This document shows positions 1-5,969 of a stretch of 7,967 nucleotides of DNA, piece by piece. Source of the DNA: Thermoleophilia bacterium (GTDB lineage Bacteria; Actinomycetota; Thermoleophilia; Gaiellales; SKUG01); the NCBI GenBank assembly GCA_025964405.1, contig JAOPYW010000372.1, positions 1-7,967 of the forward strand, written 5' to 3'. A program made the translations under genes and the position numbers. Every line of letters starts with the position of its first letter. The first letter of the stretch is position 1. The notes under the pieces were generated by a model. The model did not search any database and was not told the DNA's origin. It saw nothing but the letters and a program-made list of their open reading frames with translations.

Positions 1-47
1 GAGTGCGGCGCGGGGCGCGCGGCGCCGGATGCTGCGAGCGTCGTCGC

Positions 48-404
48 TCAGCAGCTGAAGCTCTGGCCGCACCCGCACGAGCCGGTCGAGTTCGGGTTCT
101 CGATCGCGAAGCCCTTGCCGTTGAGCCCGTCCTGGAAGTCGACGACCGCACCGTTCAGGTACTCGGCGCTCGTCTCGTCGACGATGACGCGCACGCCGCC
201 CTGCTCGTAGATGAGGTCATCGGAGTGCTGCTCGGTGTCGAACCCGAGCGCGTACTGGAAGCCGCTGCAGCCGCCGCCCGTCACCGCGATGCGCAGCGCC
301 TGCGGCTCGGTCTCCTCGGCCAGCAGCGTCGTGATCTTCGACACCGCAGCGTCGGAGAGGCTGAGCGGGGCAGGCTTCGTGGTGGTGTTCTCGACGGTCT
401 CCAT
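48..404 (-). CDS. erpA: A-type iron-sulfur cluster carrier, ErpA/IscA (HesB) family
   Basis: A 118-residue protein of the HesB/IscA/ErpA family, which hold [2Fe-2S] or [4Fe-4S] clusters and hand them to apo-enzymes in the cytoplasm. The three family cysteine ligands are visible: C46 in GGGCSGFQY, and C110 and C112 in the CGCGQSF tail. The length is normal once an approximately 13-residue hydrophilic N-terminal extension is allowed for. The chain ends in an additional cysteine, C118, beyond the canonical CGC-x-SF end. The ATG at 404 is the only sensible start; no Shine-Dalgarno is seen, but CATGAT lies on the minus strand at 417-412, so the message may be leaderless. The gene stands alone, divergent from the dehydrogenase at 542. 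Family assignment is secure; the choice of the symbol erpA over iscA or sufA-type names is an inference from being a lone gene without isc or suf neighbours in view. Confidence 0.95.
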   Translation of the reverse strand: METVENTTTKPAPLSLSDAAVSKITTLLAEETEPQALRIAVTGGGCSGFQYALGFDTEQHSDDLIYEQGGVRVIVDETSAEYLNGAVVDFQDGLNGKGFAIENPNSTGSCGCGQSFSC

Positions 405-541
405 ACGTCAGATCATGCCACAGGAAACGCTTTCGTACGCCTCCCACCCGCGAATTCGGCCGGCGCTGCCTCGCCGGTGCACCACCCGACCGCACCCATC
501 GCCGTCGTTACCGCCACCCGCGCGTCGGGTAGGGCTCGACC
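405..541. promoter_or_regulatory. Divergent intergenic region with putative promoters for both flanking genes
   Basis: This 137-base gap separates two divergently transcribed genes and must hold both promoters. On the minus side CATGAT (417-412) ends 7 bases before the ATG at 404, the spacing expected of a leaderless transcript. Close by lies a small AT-richer patch, GAAACGCTTTC (424-434), an imperfect palindrome with a central CG that resembles LacI-family operators. On the plus side TAGGGCT (530-536) precedes the ATG at 542; it can be read as a -10 element of a leaderless message or as a Shine-Dalgarno (AGGG, 531-534, spacing 7). I see no convincing -35 hexamer for either side. All of this is inference from motif appearance. 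Confidence 0.35.
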
Positions 542-1636
542 ATGAAGCTGCTCATCCTCGGCGGCGCCGGCCTGAGCGGTACGGCGATCACGCTCGCCGC
601 ACTCCAACGCGGCCATGACGTCGTGGCCGTGCATCGCGTCGGCTCCGGCACGCTCGCCCAGGTCGTGCACCCCCGCCTCACGGAGTTCGTGCGCAACCGC
701 GCCCACGGCCACGCGGGCCTCGAGCAGCTCGGACCCTTCGACGGCATCATCGACGTGTCGGCGCGCGTGCCGGCGATCGTCGCCGACGCCGTGATCACGC
801 TCGACGCACCGCACACGCACTGGGTGCAGGTGTCGTCGGGCTCGGCCTACGCCGACGTCTCGGTGGAGCTGCGCGAGGGCGCGGCGCTCGCGCACTTCGA
901 CGACCCGGCCCTCGAGGCGCGGGCGAACCGCGAACTCGACATCCAGCTCGGGTGGGAGCACTACTCCGCCGCCAAGGCCAACTGCGAACGCATGCTCGCG
1001 CGGGGCGTGCGCGACTCCGCGAAGCGCGTGACCATCCTGCGCCCGGTGCTCATCACGGGCGCCTACGACGACACGCTCCGCTTCCCCTACTGGGTGGAGC
1101 GCATCGCGCGCGGCGGCGTGGCGCTCGCACCCCCGGCCGACGGTCTCGTGCAGCTCGTCGACGCGCGCGACCAGGCCGAGTTCGTGCTGCGCTGCGTCGA
1201 GCAGCGCATCGCGGGTTCCTACAACCTCGCCGCGCCGCTGGGGTCGACCACCTTCCGCGACGTGGTCGAGGCGGTGTCGGCGTCGGTGCGCGCCCTCGGC
1301 GCCGAACCGGCTCGCGTCGTGCATGCGCCGGCCGGCTTCCTCGCCGAGCACGGTGTCGAGCCGTGGAGCGACCTGCCGGCCTGGCTGCCGAGCGATTCCC
1401 CGGCGCGCGGCATGGTGCAGGCGCACTCCGACCGCGCCCGCGGCGCCGGCTACGTATCCCGACCGCTCGCCGACACGGTGGCCGCGGTCCACGAGTGGCT
1501 GCTCACCGACCCCACGGCGATCGGACGCGTGCGCGCCGGCATCGAGCGCCCGGGCCTCGATCCCGCGCGTGAGGTCGAGCTGCTCGCCCGCCTCGACGCG
1601 CCCCAGCTGCAGATCGACATCCCCGCCACGACCTGA
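542..1636 (+). CDS. NAD(P)-dependent atypical SDR / epimerase-dehydratase family oxidoreductase
   Basis: A 364-residue Rossmann protein. The N-terminal nucleotide-binding strand and glycine motif are clear (MKLLILGGAGLSG, G7-G13, the GGxGxxG pattern of extended/atypical SDRs). The Ser element VSSGSAY (97-103) and the catalytic Y141-S-A-A-K145 pair are present, followed by RPVLITG (167-173), the usual RPxxxxGP position. The overall layout, including a C-terminal stretch with EHGVEPWSDLPAWLP, matches the actinobacterial subgroup usually starting LLILGGTRFLG, annotated only as NAD-dependent epimerase/dehydratase or reductase; here the motif reads GGAGLSG. Substrate cannot be inferred. The start is set by ATG 542 with AGGG 7 bases upstream. 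It ends 19 bases before the hydrolase at 1656 and probably shares its transcript. It could act on a nucleotide sugar, but nothing in the sequence shows this. Confidence 0.9.
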   Translation: MKLLILGGAGLSGTAITLAALQRGHDVVAVHRVGSGTLAQVVHPRLTEFVRNRAHGHAGLEQLGPFDGIIDVSARVPAIVADAVITLDAPHTHWVQVSSGSAYADVSVELREGAALAHFDDPALEARANRELDIQLGWEHYSAAKANCERMLARGVRDSAKRVTILRPVLITGAYDDTLRFPYWVERIARGGVALAPPADGLVQLVDARDQAEFVLRCVEQRIAGSYNLAAPLGSTTFRDVVEAVSASVRALGAEPARVVHAPAGFLAEHGVEPWSDLPAWLPSDSPARGMVQAHSDRARGAGYVSRPLADTVAAVHEWLLTDPTAIGRVRAGIERPGLDPAREVELLARLDAPQLQIDIPATT

Positions 1637-1655
1637 CCCGCCCGAACGGAACCCG

Positions 1656-2264
1656 ATGCCCCTCGTCCACACCACGTCGCACCCGCCCTCGCTCCTCGGG
1701 CGCGAGCGCTCCGCGATCTTCGTCATCGACGTGCAGGAGCGGTTCCGCCCACACATCGCAGGCTTCGCGGAGCTGGTCGCGTCCATCCGCCTGCTCGTCG
1801 AGGGCGCGCGGCTGCTCGGGGTGCCGGTGGCCTACTCCGAGCAGTACCCGCAGGGCCTCGGCCCGACGGTGGCCGAGCTGCTCGACGTGATGCCCGACAG
1901 CGCGGCCTCGTTCGAGAAGGTCGAGATCTCCGCCGCCGCCGCGCCGGGCTGGGTCGAGCTGCCCGCCGGCGTGCGCGACGCCGAACAGCTCGTGCTCGTG
2001 GGCATCGAGGCGCACGTGTGCGTGCGCCAGACCGCGCTCGACCTGCTCCACCAGGGCCGATCGGTGCACGTGCCCGTCGACGCGATCTCCAGTCGCAGCA
2101 TGCAGGCCCGCGACGTCGCACAGCGCGACATGGCCCGGGCCGGCGCGCACCTCGCGACCGTCGAGCAGGTGCTGTTCGACTGGCTGGGGGTGGCCGGTAC
2201 CGACGAGTTCCGCGCGGTCCAGGGCCTCATCAAGGCCCGAGACGCCGTTGCTCGCGCCACCTGA
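1656..2264 (+). CDS. Isochorismatase-fold cysteine hydrolase (ISOC-like)
   Basis: A 202-residue protein with the full cysteine-hydrolase triad of the isochorismatase superfamily: D25 (in FVIDVQERF), K88 (SFEKVEIS) and C122 (GIEAHVCVRQT). The segments SEQYPQGLGPT (61-71) and GIEAHVCVRQTALDLL are the signature of the ISOC1/ISOC2-like and YcaC-like branch rather than the siderophore isochorismatases; members of this branch mostly lack a defined substrate. No signal peptide, so cytoplasmic. The frame is open upstream into the dehydrogenase gene as far as 1323, but ATG 1656 has GGA 5 bases before it, lies just after the previous stop (1636) and begins a family-like N-terminus, so the longer reading is rejected. 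It probably forms a two-gene operon with 542-1636. Family call is firm, substrate unknown. Confidence 0.93.
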   Translation: MPLVHTTSHPPSLLGRERSAIFVIDVQERFRPHIAGFAELVASIRLLVEGARLLGVPVAYSEQYPQGLGPTVAELLDVMPDSAASFEKVEISAAAAPGWVELPAGVRDAEQLVLVGIEAHVCVRQTALDLLHQGRSVHVPVDAISSRSMQARDVAQRDMARAGAHLATVEQVLFDWLGVAGTDEFRAVQGLIKARDAVARAT

Positions 2265-2327
2265 AATGCTTCGCGTTCGCTCGGGTGGATTCCACCTGCG
2301 TGCGCGGCAGGCCGATACCTCGCGCGT
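2265..2327 (+). promoter_or_regulatory. Putative promoter and operator-like inverted repeat upstream of the glycosyl cassette
   Basis: This 63-base gap breaks the otherwise tight spacing and probably carries the cassette promoter. It holds a perfect inverted repeat with 6-base arms and a 1-base centre, GGTGGA-T-TCCACC (2284-2296); a 1-base loop cannot make an RNA hairpin, so a protein-binding site is more likely. GATACCT (2314-2320) lies 7 bases before the ATG at 2328, and no Shine-Dalgarno is placed correctly (the nearest, GGCAGG at 2306-2311, is 16 bases away), consistent with a leaderless message. The palindrome would then cover the -35 region. This is inference from motif position; no regulator is encoded nearby. 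Confidence 0.35.
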
Positions 2328-3368
2328 ATGAGCACGCCGCAGCACCCTGCCGAGATCCACGTCGTCGCCGCGCCCACCGAGGCGTTCCTGCTGCGCGTGC
2401 AGCTCCTCGCCGCCTCCATCCGTCGCAACGCGGGCGACTTCGCGACGAGCCGCATCGTGGTTACCCTCAGCCGTGACGTCGAGCCGTGGGACATCGATTC
2501 CGCGTTCTCGTGGTCGCGCGAGCTCGGGATCGAGTGGCGCTGGGTCGACGCCCAGACCTGGGCCGACCACGACATGTTCGGTTCGGCACTCAAGCGCTTC
2601 ACCTACGAGGTCGACGCGCCCTACGTCATCCATCTCGACGCCGACACGCTCGTCACCGGCCCCCTCGACCGGTTGCCGTCGGTCACCCGCGACAAGTTCG
2701 GTGGTGTGGTCGCACATGTCGCACCCGCCGCGTTCCAGGTGCCCTTTCGCGACGGCCGCATCCATGACGGCGCCGACTACTGGGCGCAGCTGCACGAGGC
2801 GGCAGGCCTCGACGCGCCGCAACTGACGAGCGAGCACACGGGATGGGGGCTGATGGATGCCGATCCGGCACGCCGCTGGTGCCCGCCCTACTACAACCTG
2901 GGCATGCTGGCGGGCGAACGCGGCGTCATGCAGCGTGTCGGCGCGCAGGTCATGCAGCAGATGGCTACCGTCGAGTCGCGGATCGATACCCACTTCCGCT
3001 GCCAGCTCGCCGTGGCGCTCGCGCTCGCCGCGACCGACACGCCCTCGACCGACCTGTCGATGCGGTACAACTTCCCGAACGACGAGCGTTTCGCGGGCCG
3101 CTACCGCGAGGCCCTGCTCGACGTCCGCGTGCTGCACTACCTCCGCGACGGGGAGTTCGAGCGTGAGCGTGACACGGCGTCGCTCAGCGCCCTCGACTCG
3201 TTCCTTGCGCGCCCGATCACCTCGGCGGTCGACTCCCAGCTCCAGCGCACGCTGCGATCGCTGCGGAGCGGGCTGGGCGACACGAAACTCCCCGACGCGC
3301 ACTACGCGCCGGGGCACGCGCCCGCCATCGCTGCGCTCGCTGCCGTCGCCGAGGTGCAGGGTGGCTGA
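2328..3368 (+). CDS. Glycosyltransferase, GT8-like (GT-A fold, DxD motif)
   Basis: A 346-residue protein I read as a retaining GT-A type glycosyltransferase resembling family GT8. After an N-terminal beta-alpha region (IHVVAAPTEAFLLRVQLLAASIRRN), the strand YVIHLDADTLVTGPLDRLP carries D104-A105-D106, the metal and nucleotide-sugar binding DxD. YYNLGMLAG (188-196) fits the NSG-type element that follows in GT8 enzymes, and H270 in VLHYLRDGEFE could be the third metal ligand. There is no signal peptide or membrane helix, so it would use a cytoplasmic nucleotide sugar. The start at ATG 2328 has no Shine-Dalgarno. The last 8 bases overlap the GTG start of the aminotransferase, so the two are translationally coupled. 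Sugar donor and acceptor are unknown; the context suggests the amino sugar made by the next two genes. The C-terminal 70 residues match nothing I recognise. Confidence 0.75.
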   Translation: MSTPQHPAEIHVVAAPTEAFLLRVQLLAASIRRNAGDFATSRIVVTLSRDVEPWDIDSAFSWSRELGIEWRWVDAQTWADHDMFGSALKRFTYEVDAPYVIHLDADTLVTGPLDRLPSVTRDKFGGVVAHVAPAAFQVPFRDGRIHDGADYWAQLHEAAGLDAPQLTSEHTGWGLMDADPARRWCPPYYNLGMLAGERGVMQRVGAQVMQQMATVESRIDTHFRCQLAVALALAATDTPSTDLSMRYNFPNDERFAGRYREALLDVRVLHYLRDGEFERERDTASLSALDSFLARPITSAVDSQLQRTLRSLRSGLGDTKLPDAHYAPGHAPAIAALAAVAEVQGG

Positions 3369-4506
3369 ACGGTTCCCCTATCCCTTCGCGCGGCCCCTCG
3401 TGCCGCGCCCCGCGGCGTGGATCGGCTACCTCGAGGAGTCCTACGACGCCCGCTGGTACACCAACCGCGGTCCGGTCGTGCGCAGGCTCGAGGCGCGCCT
3501 CGCCGCCGACGTCGGCGGCGGACGCGAGGTGGTTGCGACCGCCAGTGCGACGGCCGGCCTCACCGCGGTGCTGCTCGCACTCGACGTTCGCGGGCCGATC
3601 GCGGTCCCCGCGTTCACCTTCCCCGCGACCATTGCTGCGATCGAACTGGCCGGCTGCACTCCGGTGTTCTGCGACATCGATCCGGCGACCTGTGAACTCG
3701 ACCCCGACGACGCCTGCCGAGCGATCGAGTCGTTCGCCTGCGTCGCCGTGCTGCACGTACGCACGTTCGGCTTCTGTCACGACCTCGCGCCGATCGAGGC
3801 AGTCGCAGACGCCGCGGGCATTCCGCTCGTCGTCGACGCGGCGGCAGCATTCGGGGGGAGGACGGCGGCCGGCATGCCGGCCGGTCGTGCGGGTGCCGCC
3901 GAGGTCTTCTCCTTCCACGCCACCAAGGTGTTCGCAGTCGGGGAGGGCGGCGCGGTGGCCGCGTCGCCCGAGCTCGCCGAGCGCATCCGGCACGTGGCCA
4001 ACTTCGCGATCGACGGCGCTGACGTGACGACCCGGGGCCTCAACGCCAAGATGCCGGAGACCACGGCAGCGATCGCCTTGGCGGTGCGCGACGAGCTGCC
4101 GCGCCACCTGGCGGTCAGGGCGCAGGCAGCTGCAGTACTCGGCGCGATCGCCGTCGCGCATGGCGTCGCGCTTCCGCACGTCGTCGCCGGCGCTCCGCCC
4201 ATGCAGTGCCTGCCGATGGTGCTCGAATCGGCGCTCGCACGCACCGCGTTCGTCGAGGCCCTCGCCGCTGACGGCATCGAGGCGCGTTCCTACTACTGCC
4301 CGGGCATGCATCGCCTCACCGCGTGGCGCGCCGCCCCGGGCGCGGCGCGCGAGCTGCCGGTCACCGACGACATCACGACCCGCATGGTCTGCGTCGGCCT
4401 CTACTCCGACCTCGTCGGAGCGGAACTCCAGTTCTTCTCGCGCGCGTGTGAGACGGCCCTCTCCGCCGCAGTCCGAACCGGGCAGCCGATCGAGGCAGCA
4501 GCGTGA
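3361..4506 (+). CDS. DegT/DnrJ/EryC1/StrS sugar aminotransferase, VioA-like
   Basis: A 381-residue PLP-dependent nucleotide-sugar aminotransferase. The internal aldimine lysine is K189 in SFHATKVFAVGEGG, and D159 in VVDAAAAFGG is the residue that pairs with the PLP pyridine nitrogen. ASATAGLTAVLLAL holds the phosphate-binding turn, and GCTPVFCDIDPATCELDP is the typical family stretch. The FHATK motif and the GCTPVFxDIDP run are, from memory, typical of the VioA-like branch that converts dTDP-4-keto-6-deoxyglucose to a 4-amino sugar; the exact sugar is an inference. GTG 3361 is chosen because it has GAGG 6 bases upstream (3351-3354), matches the family N-terminus (FARPLVPxP) and overlaps the previous stop by 8 bases. 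The frame is open upstream to 2857 only as an overlap with the glycosyltransferase gene. Length is normal and no key residue is missing. Confidence 0.92.
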   Translation: MAERFPYPFARPLVPRPAAWIGYLEESYDARWYTNRGPVVRRLEARLAADVGGGREVVATASATAGLTAVLLALDVRGPIAVPAFTFPATIAAIELAGCTPVFCDIDPATCELDPDDACRAIESFACVAVLHVRTFGFCHDLAPIEAVADAAGIPLVVDAAAAFGGRTAAGMPAGRAGAAEVFSFHATKVFAVGEGGAVAASPELAERIRHVANFAIDGADVTTRGLNAKMPETTAAIALAVRDELPRHLAVRAQAAAVLGAIAVAHGVALPHVVAGAPPMQCLPMVLESALARTAFVEALAADGIEARSYYCPGMHRLTAWRAAPGAARELPVTDDITTRMVCVGLYSDLVGAELQFFSRACETALSAAVRTGQPIEAAA

Positions 4507-5096
4507 CGTCCACCCACGCACCCCTCGGGCGTGAGGAGCTCCTCGCCCTGGGCATCGGCTCCTGTGGCGCGCACGTCGCCGTCGACCGGTTCGCGCGCCT
4601 CGTCGGCATCGAGCGCATCCACCTCGCGGCCCACGTCCGCATCGACGCGTTCTGCGTGTTGAGCGCGGGCGCTGGTGGCATCCACGTCGGCAACTACGTG
4701 CACGTCGGTGCACACGGCTTCATGGCCGGTGCCGGGCGCATCGACATCGGCGACTTCGCCACGATCTCCGGACGCGTGTCGATCTACTCGAGCAGCGACG
4801 ACTATGTCGGGGGAGCGATGGCGGGGCCCATGGTGCCCGCCGCACTGCGCGACGTCGACGATGCGCCCGTTCACGTCGCGCGGCACGCCCTCGTCGGCGC
4901 AGGCAGCGTGCTCCTGCCGGGCGTCACCGTCGGCGAGGGCGCTTCTGTTGGTGCGCTCAGTCTCGTGCGCGCTGACGTCGAACCGTTCGCGCGGGTCGCC
5001 GGCATCCCGGCGCGCCGCCTCGGCGAGCGCGGTCGCGGCATGCTCGACGCCGAGCAGGAGCTGCTCGCACGCCTGCAGGGCGGCGGCGGCGCGTGA
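4503..5096 (+). CDS. Left-handed beta-helix (hexapeptide repeat) acyltransferase, probable amino-sugar N-acetyltransferase
   Basis: A 197-residue left-handed parallel beta-helix acyltransferase. Hexapeptide repeats run through about residues 39-92 (IHLAAHVRIDAFCVLS, IHVGNYVHVGAHG, IDIGDFATISGRVSIYSSS) and 123-155 (VHVARHALVGAGSVLLPG, VTVGEGASVGALSLV), split by a loop DDYVGGAMAGPMVP. This layout with VRIDxFCxLS, SIYSSSDDY and PGVTVGEGASVGALSLV matches the acetyl-CoA-dependent galactoside/VioB-type group found in O-antigen and capsule clusters. Active-site histidine candidates are H67 and H71. GTG 4503 overlaps the aminotransferase stop in a GTGA tetranucleotide and has GAGG 7 bases upstream (4492-4495). 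Next to an aminotransferase the likely job is acetylation of the new amine, but O-acetylation cannot be excluded. It ends in a short Gly/Ala tail and is the last gene of the cassette. Confidence 0.88.
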   Translation: MTSTHAPLGREELLALGIGSCGAHVAVDRFARLVGIERIHLAAHVRIDAFCVLSAGAGGIHVGNYVHVGAHGFMAGAGRIDIGDFATISGRVSIYSSSDDYVGGAMAGPMVPAALRDVDDAPVHVARHALVGAGSVLLPGVTVGEGASVGALSLVRADVEPFARVAGIPARRLGERGRGMLDAEQELLARLQGGGGA

Positions 5097-5255
5097 ACGC
5101 CTGAGGAGTAGCGGGCCAGTGGGTGCGTGCGGAGCGAACGGGCCAGCACGCGACTCCGACAGCGCGTCGGTTTGGGGCCTTGATCGCGGCGGTACCATGT
5201 AGTCGCTGCGGCCCCGGAGGCCGTGGCGACAGCCCCCGACCCGCAGGTAGCCACC
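5097..5255 (+). promoter_or_regulatory. Intergenic region with weak terminator-like stem and possible promoter for the acidic orphan
   Basis: This 159-base gap separates the cassette from the next gene. CCGAC-AGCGC-GTCGG (5156-5170) followed by TTT could be a weak terminator for the cassette; the stem is only 5 bp. TACCAT (5193-5198) is a candidate -10 element, with TTGGGG (5172-5177) as a poor -35 at 15-base spacing. The octamer CGGGCCAG occurs twice (5112-5119 and 5139-5146); I can attach no role to it. Evidence is motif appearance only. Confidence 0.3.
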
Positions 5256-5879
5256 GTGTCGAATCCCTTTGACGTCACCTTCGACGAAGACCCCGAACTC
5301 GACCTCGAACTCGAGGACGAGGAAGCCGAGGAGGACGACCTCGTGTTCGTCTCCGCCGGCGCCGCAGCCGAGGAGGAGGTCGAGGATGGCGCCGCTCCCC
5401 TCGTGGATCCCGTGGTGTTCCCCGCCTGGCGCGACAGCGACGAGTTCGAAGCGCTCACGACCCCCGGTGGCCAGAACGTCGTGCTGCGCCTCGACGCCGA
5501 CGCCGACCTCACGCAGCCCCAGTCGCAGTTCACGATCGCGTACTGGCCCGCCGAGTTCATCGTGCCGCTCGAACAGGGCGACGGGCTCTGGTCGGTGGAG
5601 GCCGCACAGCACTACGCGCAGGTCACTGCCGAGGAGGCGGGCGACGCCTACATCGACGAGGGCGTCACGTGGGGCACCGTGCAGCGCGCCGAGGGCGTGA
5701 CCGAACTCGGTCGCTACGAGCGCAATGACGTGTTCCACGTCGTGGTACTGCTCGAGCTCGACGACGCGCAGTCGGTGGCGTTCGTGGAGCTGGAGGAGGA
5801 CGAGGAGGTCTACGCCAGCCCCTACGAGTTCGCCGATTTCGACGAGGTCGAGCGCGAGGTCATGGATTTCGTCTTCTAG
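5256..5879 (+). CDS. Acidic hypothetical protein
   Basis: I do not recognise this protein. With GTG 5256 as start it has 207 residues and begins MSNPFDVTFDEDPE. Roughly the first 45 residues are very rich in Asp and Glu and probably disordered; the rest looks folded, with alternating hydrophobic and aromatic residues (FTIAYWPAEFIVPL, VFHVVVLLEL) and a second acidic cluster (VELEEDEEVYASPYEF) near the C-terminus, ending DFVF. There is no signal peptide, membrane helix or cysteine. Codon choice is like the neighbours, so it looks native. GTG 5256 has AGG 8 bases upstream (5245-5247). GTG 5223 would add 11 residues but its GGAGG (5216-5220) lies only 2 bases away, too close; the choice is uncertain. 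The strong negative charge could suit binding a basic partner, which is speculation. Confidence 0.8.
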   Translation: MSNPFDVTFDEDPELDLELEDEEAEEDDLVFVSAGAAAEEEVEDGAAPLVDPVVFPAWRDSDEFEALTTPGGQNVVLRLDADADLTQPQSQFTIAYWPAEFIVPLEQGDGLWSVEAAQHYAQVTAEEAGDAYIDEGVTWGTVQRAEGVTELGRYERNDVFHVVVLLELDDAQSVAFVELEEDEEVYASPYEFADFDEVEREVMDFVF

Positions 5880-5960
5880 GCGCGGTCGGTACTGCAACAG
5901 CACCATCCCCGTTCCCGACAGACCGTTAGGGACGACGTGCGGCCGGGACGCCGCTGGGAT

Positions 5961-5964
5961 GGAG
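5961..5964 (+). promoter_or_regulatory. Ribosome binding site deciding the start at 5970
   Basis: GGAG lies 5 bases before GTG 5970. The in-frame GTG at 5937 has no such sequence before it, and the 11 residues it would add (MRPGRRWDGAH) are unlike the hydrophobic N-terminus that follows. This favours 5970 as the true start. Confidence 0.6.
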
Positions 5965-5969
5965 CACAC

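Noticed and set aside
14..26. GC hairpin GGCGC-GCG-GCGCC downstream of the Fe-S carrier gene as its terminator
   Set aside because: The stem is only 5 bp with a 3-base loop, there is no U-tract, and such short inverted repeats are expected by chance at this GC content.
3..545. Plus-strand open frame over the Fe-S carrier gene
   Set aside because: It is antisense to a gene with a complete set of conserved cysteines, and its translation has no recognisable features.
1323..1655. N-terminal extension of the hydrolase frame into the dehydrogenase gene
   Set aside because: It overlaps the conserved C-terminal part of the dehydrogenase and adds Arg/Pro/Ser-rich sequence with no counterpart in isochorismatase-fold proteins; ATG 1656 has a ribosome binding site.
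413..1786. Long open frame on the minus strand, opposite the dehydrogenase
   Set aside because: It is rich in Arg, Gly, His and Val in the way of antisense frames of GC-rich genes, shows no motif, and lies over a plus-strand gene with intact catalytic residues.
1503..3317. 604-codon open frame on the minus strand spanning three plus-strand genes
   Set aside because: Antisense of the hydrolase and glycosyltransferase; low-complexity Arg/Val/His composition, no domains, and it crosses real gene boundaries.
3217..5969. Two further long minus-strand open frames (3217-4713 and 4401-5969)
   Set aside because: They are antisense to the aminotransferase, acyltransferase and acidic protein, all of which have family motifs or normal coding bias on the plus strand.
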